DNA of 64,000 bases from Atlantibacter hermannii (GCA_900635495.1 LR134136.1:372001-436000), one strand, 5' to 3'; positions 45,587 through 56,807 are shown, counted from the first letter of the stretch. The notes: generated by a model from the sequence alone, not told the origin. Numbers and translations are program-made.

Positions 45587-45809
45587 GACTACCCTCTCTG
45601 ACAGCGTATAAACAATTATGGGATTTTACGCGAAAAAACCGCGAGCAGGCAGCGCAGTTTTTTACGCAACGAAACTTCTGTGTACAAAAAGAGTCTCAAT
45701 TTGTCTCTACAACGCCCGCAGAGATTGTGTAGATTTCTTTGCCGACGGTATAGTAAGTCTCTTAGCTGATATTAACCCGGGGTGAGATGCCCTGGTTCTG
45801 GAGAAATGG

Positions 45810-46635
45810 ATGAAATCACTGTTTAAAGTTACGCTGCTGGCGACCACCATGGCCGTTGCTCTGAATGCACCTGCGTTTGCTGCTCCTGCGGCTACTGCGC
45901 CAGCTGCATCGACCGAGAGCAAGTCAGCATTCCAAAATGACGACCAGAAATCAGCTTACGCGCTGGGTGCTTCACTGGGTCGTTATATGGAGAACTCCTT
46001 AAAAGAACAAGAAAAACTGGGCATCAAACTCGATAAAGCGCAGCTTATTGCAGGTGTTCAGGACGCATTTGCTGATAAGAGCAAACTTTCCGATCAGGAA
46101 ATTGAGCAAACTCTTCAGGCTTTTGAAGCGCGTGTGAAAGCGTCTGCCCAGGAGAAGATGGAAAAAGACGCGAAAGAGAATGCTGACAAAGGCAAAGCTT
46201 ACCGCGACACGTTTGCCAAAGAGAAAGGCGTGAAAAACCTCTTCAACGGGTCTGCTGTATAAAGTCGAAAAACCTGGTACCGGCGATGCGCCGAAAGACA
46301 GCGACACCGTGGTTGTTAACTACAAAGGTACGCTGGTCGATGGTAAAGAGTTCGATAACTCTTATACCCGCGGCGAGCCGCTTTCTTTCCGTCTTGATGG
46401 TGTGATCCCGGGCTGGACCGAAGGCCTGAAAAACATTAAGAAAGGCGGTAAGATCAAGCTGGTCATCCCGCCAGAACTGGCTTACGGTAAAAACGGCGTA
46501 CCGGGTATTCCGGCCAACTCTACGCTGGTGTTCGATGTTGAACTGCTTGACATCAAACCGGCGCCGAAAGCGGATGAAGCGCCTGAAGCCGCAGCAGATG
46601 ATAAAGCCGCTGCCGGTAACGACGCGAAGAAATAA
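45810..46635 (+). pseudogene. fkpA: FkpA periplasmic FKBP isomerase/chaperone, frame-shifted as read
   Basis: The N-terminal part (signal peptide ending near NAPAFAAPAAT, then the helical dimerisation domain) reads to about 46225, then the frame breaks. The expected continuation GVK-TSSTGLLYKVEK is recovered if one A is removed from the five-A run at 46226-46232 (GTGAAAAACC for GTGAAAACC). From there the FKBP domain (VVVNYKGTLVDGKEFDNSYTR) is intact to 46635. The rest is too well kept for a decayed gene, so an error is likely. Confidence 0.9.
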
Positions 46636-46646
46636 TCAATCGTTCG

Positions 46647-46676
46647 AAACCGCCGCCTGCCAGGCGGCGGTTTTTT
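46647..46676 (+). terminator. fkpA terminator
   Basis: CCGCCGCC pairs with GGCGGCGG around TGCCA and is followed by six T residues, a standard rho-independent terminator 12 bases after the fkpA stop. Confidence 0.88.
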
Positions 46677-46868
46677 ATTTGTCAGACGGAACATTCGTTC
46701 CCATCAGGCGTAGTCAGCGCACATGCAACTCGTATCAGGACGGGTATAATTAAAACTGGAAAACACGTCTTGCGCTGTATTACTTTATCTGTTTGCGTAA
46801 CAACTGAGTGATGAGTCTGCCCTGACACCGAATGACGACAGGCTCTATGTATAGGGTGGTATTCTTTC

Positions 46869-47597
46869 ATGTCCAATTCGCTTTTGACCAACGAAACCAG
46901 TGAGCTTGATTTGCTGGACCAGCGTCCTTTTGATCAAACTGATTTCGAGATTCTCAAGTCCTATGAAGCGGTAGTGGACGGGTTGGCAATGCTTATTGGC
47001 CCGCATTGCGAAATCGTATTGCACTCTTTGCAGGACCTGAAATGCTCCGCCATTCGCATCGCTAACGGTGAACATACCGGGCGCAAAATTGGTTCCCCAA
47101 TTACTGATCTCGCCCTGCGGATGCTGCACGACATGACCGGTGCCGACAGCAGCGTTTCAAAATGTTATTTCACCCGCGCCAAAAGTGGCGTGCTGATGAA
47201 ATCGGTGACTATTGCTATTCGCAACCGTGATCAACGCGTGATTGGCTTACTGTGCATCAACATGAATCTGGATGTGCCGTTCTCACAGATTATGAGCACG
47301 TTTATTCCGCCGGAAACGCCCGACCAGGAAGTGCCCTCGTCCGTTAACTTTGCCTCCTCAGTAGAAGACCTGGTGATGCAGACGCTGGAATTCACGATTG
47401 AAGAAGTGAACGCCGATCGTAGCGTGTCGAACAATGCCAAGAATCGTCAGATCGTGTTGAATCTCTATGAGAAAGGTATCTTCGACATCAAAGATGCAAT
47501 TAACCAGGTGGCCGATCGGTTGAACATTTCCAAGCATACGGTCTATTTGTACATTCGCCAGTTCAAGAGCGGCGATTTCTCAGGGCAAGAGCGCTAA
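46869..47597 (+). CDS. yheO: YheO, PAS/HTH DNA-binding regulator
   Basis: The 242-residue protein matches E. coli YheO (240). The N-terminal two-thirds is a YheO-type PAS-like ligand domain (YEAVVDGLAMLIGPHCEIVLHSLQD), and the C-terminus is a helix-turn-helix (INQVADRLNISKHTVYLYIRQF). It leads the tus genes; its stop overlaps the tusD start by one base (TAATG). Its ligand is not evident from the sequence. Confidence 0.92.
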   Translation: MSNSLLTNETSELDLLDQRPFDQTDFEILKSYEAVVDGLAMLIGPHCEIVLHSLQDLKCSAIRIANGEHTGRKIGSPITDLALRMLHDMTGADSSVSKCYFTRAKSGVLMKSVTIAIRNRDQRVIGLLCINMNLDVPFSQIMSTFIPPETPDQEVPSSVNFASSVEDLVMQTLEFTIEEVNADRSVSNNAKNRQIVLNLYEKGIFDIKDAINQVADRLNISKHTVYLYIRQFKSGDFSGQER

Positions 47598-47983
47598 TGC
47601 GTTTTGCTCTTATGGTTACCGGGCCGGCTTACGGCACACAGCAGGCCACCAGTGCGTATCAGTTTGCCCAGGCGGTGCTGGCTGAAGGCCACAGCGTCGG
47701 GAGCGTGTTCTTTTATCGGGAAGGCGTTTATAACGCTAACCTGCTTAGCGCGCCTGCCAGCGACGAGTTCGATTTGGTTCGTGCCTGGCAGCGCTTAAGC
47801 GAAGAGCAGGGCGTTGCGCTGCATATCTGCGTTGCCGCCGCGTTGCGACGCGGGGTGACTGACAACGAGCAGGCAAGTCAACTTAACTTGCCCGCTGCCA
47901 ATCTCCAGCATGGATTTACGTTGAGCGGCCTTGGCGCATTGGCTGAGGCGGCGCTTACCAGCGACCGTATGGTGCAATTCTGA
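47597..47983 (+). CDS. tusD: Sulfurtransferase TusD
   Basis: The 128-residue protein has the E. coli TusD length. TusBCD relays sulfur from TusA to TusE for 2-thiolation of uridine 34 in tRNAs for Lys, Glu and Gln. The catalytic cysteine is in LHICVAAALRRG (Cys about 78). It overlaps yheO by one base and the tusC start by one base. Confidence 0.94.
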   Translation: MRFALMVTGPAYGTQQATSAYQFAQAVLAEGHSVGSVFFYREGVYNANLLSAPASDEFDLVRAWQRLSEEQGVALHICVAAALRRGVTDNEQASQLNLPAANLQHGFTLSGLGALAEAALTSDRMVQF

Positions 47984-48344
47984 TGAAACGCGTCGCCTTT
48001 GTTTTTCCTCTGCGCCCCACGGTTCCTCCGCAGGCCGGGAAGGTCTTGATGCGCTTCTGGCCACGTCGGCGTTAACGGACGAGATTGGCGTATTTTTCAT
48101 CAGCGATGGGGTCTTTCAAATTTTAGCGGGCCAGCAACCCGGTGAAATACTGGCCCGGGACTACATTGCCACTTTTAAATTGCTCGCGTTATATGACATT
48201 GAACACTGTTGGATTTGTGCCGACTCGCTGCGCGAGCGCGGTCTGGATTCGTCCGGTACGCCATTTGTCGTTGATGCTGCGATTGTCGAAAGCGACGCGC
48301 TGCGTGGCAAGCTTGATGAGTACGACGTGATTTTACGTTTCTGA
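47983..48344 (+). pseudogene. tusC: Sulfur-relay protein TusC, frame-shifted as read
   Basis: The ATG at 47983 overlaps the tusD stop (TGATG) and reads MKRVAFVF, then loses frame. Adding one T to the five-T run at 48002-48006 restores SSAPHGSSAGREGLDALLATSALTD and on to VILRF, a full TusC of about 119 residues. An ORF opening at 47931 covers the C-terminal part but its first 28 or so residues are a wrong frame. Neighbouring tusD and tusB are intact, so an error is likely. Confidence 0.9.
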
Positions 48345-48351
48345 GGTTGCA

Positions 48352-48639
48352 ATGTTACACACCCTAACGCGTTCTCCCTGGCAAATGGATTTCTCCGCTT
48401 TTATGCGCTCGCTTTCTGATGGCGACGATGTCCTGCTGCTCCAGGATGGCGTTGTGGCGGGCATTCAGGGCTCTTCCTTCCTTGATTTATTGCAACAGGC
48501 CCCCATATCGGTTCATGCGCTAAATAATGATGTGATTGCGCGAGGTTTGAGTGGTCAAATTTCGACCACTGTCGACAGGGTTAGCTATAATGACTTCGTC
48601 AGACTTGCCATTAAGCACCCGAGTCAGATGAACTGGTAG
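48352..48639 (+). CDS. tusB: Sulfur-relay protein TusB
   Basis: The 95-residue protein has the E. coli TusB length (MLHTLTRSPWQMD to HPSQMNW). It is the third subunit of the TusBCD heterohexamer in thiouridine synthesis. It follows tusC by seven bases and closes the operon just before the str promoter. Confidence 0.93.
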   Translation: MLHTLTRSPWQMDFSAFMRSLSDGDDVLLLQDGVVAGIQGSSFLDLLQQAPISVHALNNDVIARGLSGQISTTVDRVSYNDFVRLAIKHPSQMNW

Positions 48640-48660
48640 CCGAAGATTGCTGTATATTTC

Positions 48661-48689
48661 TTGACTCCTTTTCGACTCAGCCATAAAAT
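48661..48689 (+). promoter_or_regulatory. str operon promoter
   Basis: TTGACT at 48661-48666 and TAAAAT at 48684-48689 are separated by 17 bases, a near-consensus sigma70 promoter about 75 bases before the rpsL start. It should drive rpsL-rpsG-fusA-tufA. Confidence 0.85.
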
Positions 48690-48763
48690 TCTGCGTCCTC
48701 ATATTATATGAGGTCGATTTATTACGTGTTTACGAAGCAAAAGCTAAAACCAGGAGCTATTTA

Positions 48764-49138
48764 ATGGCAACAGTTAACCAGCTGGTACGCAAACCACGCT
48801 CTCGCAAAGTTGCAAAAAGCAACGTGCCGGCGCTGGAAGCATGCCCGCAAAAACGTGGCGTATGTACTCGCGTATATACCACCACCCCGAAAAAACCGAA
48901 CTCCGCTCTGCGTAAAGTGTGCCGTGTTCGTCTGACTAACGGTTTTGAAGTGACTTCCTACATCGGTGGTGAAGGTCACAACCTGCAGGAGCACTCCGTG
49001 ATCCTGATCCGTGGCGGTCGTGTTAAAGACCTCCCGGGTGTTCGTTACCACACCGTTCGTGGTGCGCTTGACTGCTCCGGCGTTAAAGACCGTAAGCAAG
49101 CTCGCTCCAAGTACGGCGTGAAGCGTCCTAAGGCTTAA
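48764..49138 (+). CDS. rpsL: 30S ribosomal protein S12
   Basis: The 124-residue protein is essentially identical to E. coli S12, which guards decoding accuracy. TTPKKPNSALRKVCRVRL includes Lys43 as TPKKPNS and the second streptomycin-resistance region GRVKDLPGVRYH carries Lys88, so both positions are wild-type. First gene of the str operon. Confidence 0.98.
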   Translation: MATVNQLVRKPRSRKVAKSNVPALEACPQKRGVCTRVYTTTPKKPNSALRKVCRVRLTNGFEVTSYIGGEGHNLQEHSVILIRGGRVKDLPGVRYHTVRGALDCSGVKDRKQARSKYGVKRPKA

Positions 49139-49233
49139 TGGTTCTCCGTTAAGTAAGGCCAAACGTTTTATATTACTGTCAAACTAAACTCGTAGAGTTT
49201 TGGACAATCCTGAATTAACAACGGAGTATTTCC

Positions 49234-49704
49234 ATGCCACGTCGTCGCGTCATTGGTCAGCGTAAAATTCTGCCGGATCCGAAGTTCGGATCAGAACTGC
49301 TGGCTAAATTTGTGAACATCCTGATGGTAGATGGTAAAAAATCTACTGCAGAAGCAATTGTATACAGTGCTCTTGAGACCCTGGCTCAACGCTCTGGTAA
49401 ATCTGAACTGGAAGCATTCGAAGTCGCGCTGGACAACGTTCGTCCGACTGTCGAAGTTAAGTCCCGCCGTGTTGGTGGTTCTACTTATCAGGTTCCAGTT
49501 GAAGTTCGTCCGGTCCGTCGTAATGCTCTGGCAATGCGTTGGATCGTTGAAGCTGCTCGTAAACGCGGTGATAAATCCATGGCTCTGCGCCTGGCGAACG
49601 AACTCACTGACGCTGCAGACAACAAAGGTACTGCAGTGAAGAAACGTGAAGACGTTCACCGTATGGCAGAAGCCAACAAGGCGTTCGCACACTACCGTTG
49701 GTAA
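49234..49704 (+). CDS. rpsG: 30S ribosomal protein S7
   Basis: The 156-residue protein is the common enteric S7 length; the E. coli K-12 form is extended at the C-terminus by a local mutation. S7 nucleates assembly of the 30S head and represses the str operon by binding the rpsL-rpsG intercistronic region, here 49139-49233. Confidence 0.98.
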   Translation: MPRRRVIGQRKILPDPKFGSELLAKFVNILMVDGKKSTAEAIVYSALETLAQRSGKSELEAFEVALDNVRPTVEVKSRRVGGSTYQVPVEVRPVRRNALAMRWIVEAARKRGDKSMALRLANELTDAADNKGTAVKKREDVHRMAEANKAFAHYRW

Positions 49705-49801
49705 TCCCTTCGGAATGATAGTCACCATGCGGGCGCTTCAGTTGAGTTGCCCGCACTGGTTAACTTACTCTGAACGCCTAATGCAATAAACGAGGAATCA
49801 A

Positions 49802-51916
<2,115 letters not shown>

Positions 51917-51986
51917 GCCCCGGGAATAAAACTAATGTCCCGTGCTCTCTCCTGTTGGGGAGAGCACTATAGTAAGGAATATAGCC

Positions 51987-53171
51987 GTGTCTAAAGAAAA
52001 ATTTGAACGTACAAAACCGCACGTCAACGTTGGTACTATCGGCCACGTTGACCATGGTAAAACTACCCTGACTGCTGCCATCACTACCGTTCTGGCTAAA
52101 ACCTACGGTGGTTCTGCTCGTGCATTCGACCAGATCGATAACGCGCCGGAAGAAAAAGCTCGTGGTATCACCATCAACACTTCTCACGTTGAATATGACA
52201 CCCCGACCCGCCACTACGCGCACGTTGACTGCCCGGGCCACGCCGACTATGTGAAAAACATGATCACCGGTGCTGCTCAGATGGACGGCGCGATCCTGGT
52301 TGTTGCTGCGACTGACGGCCCGATGCCGCAGACCCGTGAGCACATCCTGCTGGGTCGTCAGGTAGGCGTTCCGTACATCATCGTGTTCCTGAACAAATGC
52401 GACATGGTTGATGACGAAGAGCTGCTGGAACTGGTTGAGATGGAAGTTCGCGAACTGCTGTCCCAGTACGATTTCCCGGGCGACGACACCCCGATCGTTC
52501 GTGGTTCCGCGCTGAAAGCGCTGGAAGGCGAAGCAGAGTGGGAAGAGAAAATCATCGAACTGGCTGGCTACCTGGATTCCTATATCCCGGAACCAGAGCG
52601 TGCGATTGACAAGCCGTTCCTGCTGCCTATCGAAGACGTATTCTCCATCTCCGGCCGTGGTACCGTTGTTACCGGTCGTGTAGAGCGCGGTATCATCAAA
52701 GTGGGTGAAGAAGTTGAAATCGTGGGTATCAAAGATACTGCGAAATCAACCTGTACCGGCGTTGAAATGTTCCGCAAACTGCTGGACGAAGGCCGTGCGG
52801 GCGAGAACGTGGGTGTTCTGCTGCGTGGTATCAAACGTGAAGAAATCGAACGTGGTCAGGTACTGGCTAAGCCGGGTTCCATCAAGCCTCACACCAAGTT
52901 CGAATCTGAAGTGTACATTCTGTCCAAAGACGAAGGCGGCCGTCACACTCCGTTCTTCAAAGGCTACCGTCCGCAGTTCTACTTCCGTACAACTGACGTG
53001 ACTGGCACCATCGAACTGCCGGAAGGCGTTGAGATGGTAATGCCGGGCGACAACATCAAAATGGTTGTTACCCTGATCCACCCGATCGCGATGGACGACG
53101 GTCTGCGTTTCGCAATCCGTGAAGGCGGCCGTACCGTTGGCGCGGGCGTTGTAGCTAAAGTTCTGGGCTAA
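51987..53171 (+). CDS. tufA: Elongation factor Tu
   Basis: The GTG start at 51987 (AGTAAGGAATATAGCC before it) gives 394 residues, VSKEKFERTKPHVNVGTIGHVDHGKT. The G-domain motifs GHVDHGKT (19-26), DCPGH (81-85) and NKCD (136-139) are intact. A longer frame from 51942 lies in the spacer. It closes the str operon; enterics have a second copy, tufB, elsewhere. Confidence 0.98.
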   Translation: MSKEKFERTKPHVNVGTIGHVDHGKTTLTAAITTVLAKTYGGSARAFDQIDNAPEEKARGITINTSHVEYDTPTRHYAHVDCPGHADYVKNMITGAAQMDGAILVVAATDGPMPQTREHILLGRQVGVPYIIVFLNKCDMVDDEELLELVEMEVRELLSQYDFPGDDTPIVRGSALKALEGEAEWEEKIIELAGYLDSYIPEPERAIDKPFLLPIEDVFSISGRGTVVTGRVERGIIKVGEEVEIVGIKDTAKSTCTGVEMFRKLLDEGRAGENVGVLLRGIKREEIERGQVLAKPGSIKPHTKFESEVYILSKDEGGRHTPFFKGYRPQFYFRTTDVTGTIELPEGVEMVMPGDNIKMVVTLIHPIAMDDGLRFAIREGGRTVGAGVVAKVLG

Positions 53172-53186
53172 TTACATACCCTGAAT

Positions 53187-53214
53187 TAAAAAGGGCGCTT
53201 CGGCGCCCTTTTTG
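53187..53214 (+). terminator. tufA terminator
   Basis: AAAAAGGGCGC-TTCG-GCGCCCTTTTT, a strong rho-independent hairpin 16 bases after the tufA stop, ends the str operon. Confidence 0.92.
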
Positions 53215-53278
53215 TTGTTTGTCATCCAGAAATTTTCGTTACCCGAGCTTTGTTCCTTTTACAATTGTGCTATTGTAA

Positions 53279-53293
53279 TCATAACTATTCTCA
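53279..53293. promoter_or_regulatory. Fur box before bfd
   Basis: On the minus strand TGAGAAT-A-GTTATGA matches the 7-1-7 Fur motif TGATAAT-N-ATTATCA at 11 of 14 defined positions. It lies 34-48 bases before the bfd start, consistent with iron repression of bfd in E. coli. Confidence 0.65.
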
Positions 53294-53326
53294 TTTACAC
53301 TGCGCATAATTTGAACGGGAGCCATC

Positions 53327-53521
53327 ATGTACGTTTGTTTATGTAACGGTGTTAGCGATAAAAAAATACGCCAGGCAGTTCGCCAGTTCCATCCACAATC
53401 ATTTCAACAACTGCGTAAATTTATTCCTGTGGGAAATCAATGCGGTAAGTGCGTACGCGCAGCGCGAGAAATTATGCAGAATGAATTGATGCAGATCCCG
53501 GAATACAAAGAGATTGCTTAA
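53327..53521 (+). CDS. bfd: Bacterioferritin-associated ferredoxin
   Basis: The 64-residue [2Fe-2S] protein has the E. coli Bfd length. Four cysteines occur as MYVCLCNG and VGNQCGKCVRAAR (Cys 4, 6, 38, 41). It reduces ferric iron in bacterioferritin for release. A likely Fur box lies upstream and bfr follows after 72 bases. Confidence 0.96.
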   Translation: MYVCLCNGVSDKKIRQAVRQFHPQSFQQLRKFIPVGNQCGKCVRAAREIMQNELMQIPEYKEIA

Positions 53522-53593
53522 AGCGTCATCTTTTTTTTGACTTCCCTTTTAGTCGTTCTACGCTTCATGTAGTGGAAGCGGAGGGACTATAAA

Positions 53594-54070
53594 ATGAAAG
53601 GTGATATCAAGATAATAAATTATCTCAATAAATTATTGGGAAATGAGCTTGTCGCAATCAATCAGTATTTTCTTCACGCAAGAATGTTTAAAGACTGGGG
53701 CCTGATGCGCCTCAATGACGTCGAATACCATGAATCCATCGATGAGATGAAGCATGCCGATAAGTATATCGAGCGTATTTTGTTCCTCGAAGGTATCCCT
53801 AACCTGCAGGACCTCGGTAAGTTACACATCGGCGAAGATGTGGAAGAGATGCTGCAATCGGATCTTAATCTTGAGCTGGAAGGTGCCAAAGATCTCCGTG
53901 AAGCTATTGCCTACGCAGATAGCGTTCATGACTATGTCAGCCGTGACATGATGATCGAGATCCTGGCAGATGAAGAGCATCATATTGACTGGCTCGAAAC
54001 CGAACTGGGTTTGATTGCGAAGATTGGTTTGCAAAATTACATTCAGTCGCAAATCAAAGAGCAGGCTTAA
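53594..54070 (+). CDS. bfr: Bacterioferritin
   Basis: The 158-residue protein equals E. coli Bfr. Ferroxidase-site residues fall in ELVAINQYFLHARMF, NDVEYHESIDEMKHAD and IEILADEEHHIDWLETE, and haem-ligand Met52 is in DEMKHAD. It forms a 24-subunit haem-containing iron store. It converges with the prepilin peptidase gene, the two overlapping by about 17 bases. Confidence 0.97.
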   Translation: MKGDIKIINYLNKLLGNELVAINQYFLHARMFKDWGLMRLNDVEYHESIDEMKHADKYIERILFLEGIPNLQDLGKLHIGEDVEEMLQSDLNLELEGAKDLREAIAYADSVHDYVSRDMMIEILADEEHHIDWLETELGLIAKIGLQNYIQSQIKEQA

Positions 54071-54539
54071 TCGTTACCATAATCAGCGGCCCGAATGTTG
54101 GCCAGCTTGTACAGAACCCTGCAGCCACCAGAAATGGTCCAAACGGCAGCGGGGTTTTTTTATTCCTGTCCGCGCCCCTGAAGAAAAGTAACCCGCCCAG
54201 AATCAGACCACTCAGTGATGCTATCAGGACGATCGTTGAAACAGATTGCCACCCATGCCATGCACCCAGCGCTGCTAATAATTTTATATCGCCGTAACCC
54301 AGCCCTTCATAACCGCGCATTAGCCGGTAAAGCCAATAAAAAATTGAAAAAGTTCCGTAACCCATCACTGCACCCAATACCGCGTCAGACAATGACGCTG
54401 GCGAAAGTAAAGTATTGAACAATAACCCACCCCACAGCAGGGGGCACGTAAAGCGATCAGGCAGCAAAGTGGTACGCCAGTCATGCCAGCAAAGACAGCC
54501 GCAAAGCACAATATACAAAAGCACGAATGCAAACGTCAT
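54054..54539 (-). CDS. hopD: Prepilin peptidase, type IV family (HopD/GspO-like), catalytic core only
   Basis: The ATG at 54539, five bases after GAGG, gives 161 residues; a frame reaching 54632 adds a short hydrophobic lead. Both catalytic aspartates of the aspartic prepilin peptidase are present: Asp20 in CWHDWRTTLLPD and Asp84 in GYGDIK. The N-terminal methylase domain with paired CxxC motifs found in full enzymes (E. coli GspO about 225 aa) is absent. No gsp secretion genes are in this window, so it is an orphan. It overlaps the end of bfr. Confidence 0.85.
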   Translation of the reverse strand: MTFAFVLLYIVLCGCLCWHDWRTTLLPDRFTCPLLWGGLLFNTLLSPASLSDAVLGAVMGYGTFSIFYWLYRLMRGYEGLGYGDIKLLAALGAWHGWQSVSTIVLIASLSGLILGGLLFFRGADRNKKTPLPFGPFLVAAGFCTSWPTFGPLIMVTIKPAL

Positions 54540-54717
54540 GTAGACCTCAAAAGGGACATAGCAGCGGAGGGGCAACAATGGCAAAAAGAGAGACGTGGCA
54601 AAAGTAAGTTTGATGATATCCCGGCGATGCATTCCACTTTAATATGCCCTTTGCATCAAGACGACAGAGAAACGCGCAGCGGATTGCTTTTTGGAATGCC
54701 TGAATTGTAATCAGTAC

Positions 54718-54745
54718 TTGCTTAAGCTGTGCAATTCCGTATAAT
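54718..54745 (+). promoter_or_regulatory. S10 operon promoter
   Basis: TTGCTT at 54718-54723 and consensus TATAAT at 54740-54745 have a 16-base spacer. The start near 54752 gives a leader close in length to that of E. coli (about 170 bases). Confidence 0.88.
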
Positions 54746-54751
54746 GCGCGG

Positions 54752-54919
54752 GCTTGTCAATATTGACGGCAGGTTCAATCAGAACCGGAGCAATGCAGTT
54801 TGTTGCTTAACAATGCTTCCAATTGGGAAGCTATGTAAAAACGATTACACTCCCCCATCAATCGTAATGGGTGTGAGGAGTAATTATTTTCGTCTATAAA
54901 TAATTGGAGCTCTGGTCTC
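54752..54919 (+). promoter_or_regulatory. S10 leader, L4-responsive
   Basis: The roughly 168-base untranslated leader before rpsJ contains GC/AT hairpins, including TTGGGAAGC and a CCCCCATCAATCGTAATGGGTG stem around 54853-54875. In E. coli this leader binds L4 (rplD product) to control both transcription attenuation and translation of the operon. Length and position match; the fold was not computed. Confidence 0.75.
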
Positions 54920-55231
54920 ATGCAGAACCAAAGAATCCGTATCCGCTTGAAAGCGTTTGATCATCGTCTGATCGATCAATCAACCGCCGAAATCGTCGAG
55001 ACTGCTAAGCGCACTGGTGCGCAAGTACGTGGTCCGATCCCGCTGCCGACCCGCAAAGAGCGCTTTACCGTTCTGATTTCTCCGCACGTCAACAAAGACG
55101 CGCGCGATCAGTACGAAATTCGCACTCACAAGCGTCTGGTTGACATCGTTGAGCCAACCGAGAAAACCGTTGATGCTCTGATGCGTCTGGATCTGGCTGC
55201 CGGTGTAGACGTGCAGATCAGCCTGGGTTAA
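54920..55231 (+). CDS. rpsJ: 30S ribosomal protein S10
   Basis: The 103-residue protein is identical in length to E. coli S10 (NusE). It acts in the 30S head and in transcription antitermination with NusB. It starts the S10 operon: rpsJ, rplC, rplD, rplW, rplB, rpsS, rplV, rpsC, rplP, rpmC, rpsQ. Confidence 0.98.
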
Positions 55232-55263
55232 TCAGGTCATTGAGCGATTGAGAGGTTGAAACA

Positions 55264-55893
55264 ATGATTGGTTTAGTCGGTAAAAAAGTGGGTATGACCC
55301 GTGTCTTCACTGAAGACGGCGTTTCTATCCCAGTAACCGTTATCGAAGTAGAAGCAAACCGTGTTACTCAGGTTAAAGACCTGGCTAACGACGGCTACCG
55401 TGCAATTCAGGTTACCACTGGTGCTAAAAAAGCTAACCGTGTAACTAAGCCGGAAGCTGGTCACTTCGCTAAAGCTGGCGTTGAAGCTGGCCGTGGTCTG
55501 TGGGAATTCCGCCTGGCAGATGGCGAAGAGTTCACCGTAGGTCAGAGCATTAGCGTTGAGCTGTTTGCTGAAGTGAAAAAAGTTGACGTAACTGGCACCT
55601 CTAAAGGTAAAGGTTTCGCAGGTACCGTTAAGCGCTGGAACTTCCGTACCCAGGACGCTACCCACGGTAACTCCTTGTCTCACCGCGTTCCGGGTTCTAT
55701 CGGTCAGAACCAGACTCCGGGCAAAGTGTTCAAAGGCAAGAAAATGGCAGGTCAGCTGGGTAACGAACGTGTAACTGTTCAGAGCCTGGACGTAGTACGT
55801 GTTGACGCTGAGCGCAACCTGCTGCTGGTTAAAGGTGCGGTCCCGGGTGCTACCGGTAGCAACCTTATCGTTAAACCAGCTGTGAAGGCGTAA
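55264..55893 (+). CDS. rplC: 50S ribosomal protein L3
   Basis: The 209-residue protein has the E. coli L3 length. It binds 23S rRNA near the peptidyl-transferase centre; the loop containing the methylated Gln150 is in GSIGQNQTPGKVFKG. It follows rpsJ by 32 bases. Confidence 0.98.
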   Translation: MIGLVGKKVGMTRVFTEDGVSIPVTVIEVEANRVTQVKDLANDGYRAIQVTTGAKKANRVTKPEAGHFAKAGVEAGRGLWEFRLADGEEFTVGQSISVELFAEVKKVDVTGTSKGKGFAGTVKRWNFRTQDATHGNSLSHRVPGSIGQNQTPGKVFKGKKMAGQLGNERVTVQSLDVVRVDAERNLLLVKGAVPGATGSNLIVKPAVKA

Positions 55894-55903
55894 GGAGATA
55901 GCA

Positions 55904-56509
55904 ATGGAATTAGTACTGAAAGACGCGCAAAGCGCGCTGACTGTTTCCGAAACTACCTTCGGTCGTGACTTCAACGAAGCGCTGGTACACCAGGTTGTTG
56001 TAGCTTATGCAGCTGGTGCTCGTCAGGGTACTCGTGCTCAGAAGACCCGTGCTGAAGTAACTGGTTCCGGTAAAAAGCCGTGGCGCCAGAAGGGTACCGG
56101 CCGTGCGCGTTCAGGTTCTATCAAGAGCCCGATCTGGCGTTCAGGTGGCGTGACCTTCGCTGCTCGCCCGCAGGACCACAGTCAAAAAGTTAATAAAAAG
56201 ATGTACCGCGGCGCGCTGAAAAGCATCCTGTCCGAACTGGTACGTCAAGATCGTCTGATCGTTGTCGAGAAGTTCTCTGTAGAAGCACCGAAAACTAAGC
56301 TGCTGGCTCAGAAACTGAAAGACATGGCTCTGGAAGATGTGCTGATCATCACCGGCGAACTGGATGAGAATCTGTTCCTGGCTGCGCGCAACCTGCACAA
56401 GGTTGACGTACGTGACGCAGTGAGCATCGATCCGGTTAGCCTGATCGCCTTCGACAAAGTCGTAATGACGGCTGACGCTGTTAAGCAAGTTGAGGAGATG
56501 CTGGCATGA
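55904..56509 (+). CDS. rplD: 50S ribosomal protein L4
   Basis: The 201-residue L4 lines the exit tunnel and autoregulates the operon through the leader. The tunnel loop GSGKKPWRQKGTGRARSG is intact. The stop overlaps the rplW start by four bases (ATGA). Confidence 0.98.
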   Translation: MELVLKDAQSALTVSETTFGRDFNEALVHQVVVAYAAGARQGTRAQKTRAEVTGSGKKPWRQKGTGRARSGSIKSPIWRSGGVTFAARPQDHSQKVNKKMYRGALKSILSELVRQDRLIVVEKFSVEAPKTKLLAQKLKDMALEDVLIITGELDENLFLAARNLHKVDVRDAVSIDPVSLIAFDKVVMTADAVKQVEEMLA

Positions 56510-56807
56510 TTCGTGAAGAACGTTTGCTGAAGGTGCTGCGTGCACCGCACGTTTCTGAGAAAGCGTCTACTGCGATGGAAAAAACCAACACCATCGTTCT
56601 CAAAGTTGCTAAAGACGCGACTAAAGCAGAAATCAAAGCTGCTGTGCAGAAACTGTTTGAAGTCGAAGTCGAAGTCGTTAACACCCTGGTTGTTAAAGGG
56701 AAAGTTAAACGTCACGGACAGCGTATCGGTCGTCGTAGCGACTGGAAAAAGCTTACGTCACCCTTAAAGAAGGCCAGAACCTGGACTTCGTTGGCGGCGC
56801 TGAGTAA
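56506..56807 (+). CDS. rplW: 50S ribosomal protein L23, C-terminus frame-shifted as read
   Basis: Residues 1-82 match E. coli L23 (100 aa) exactly in register through RIGRRSDWKK. Then the five-A run at 56746-56750 appears one A short of the six expected. Adding it restores AYVTLKEGQNLDFVGGAE and a stop at 56805-56807, inside the normal gap before rplB. As read, the frame ends at 56820 with an unrelated 22-residue tail. L23 is essential in E. coli and docks trigger factor and SRP; a sequence error is the best explanation. Confidence 0.93.
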
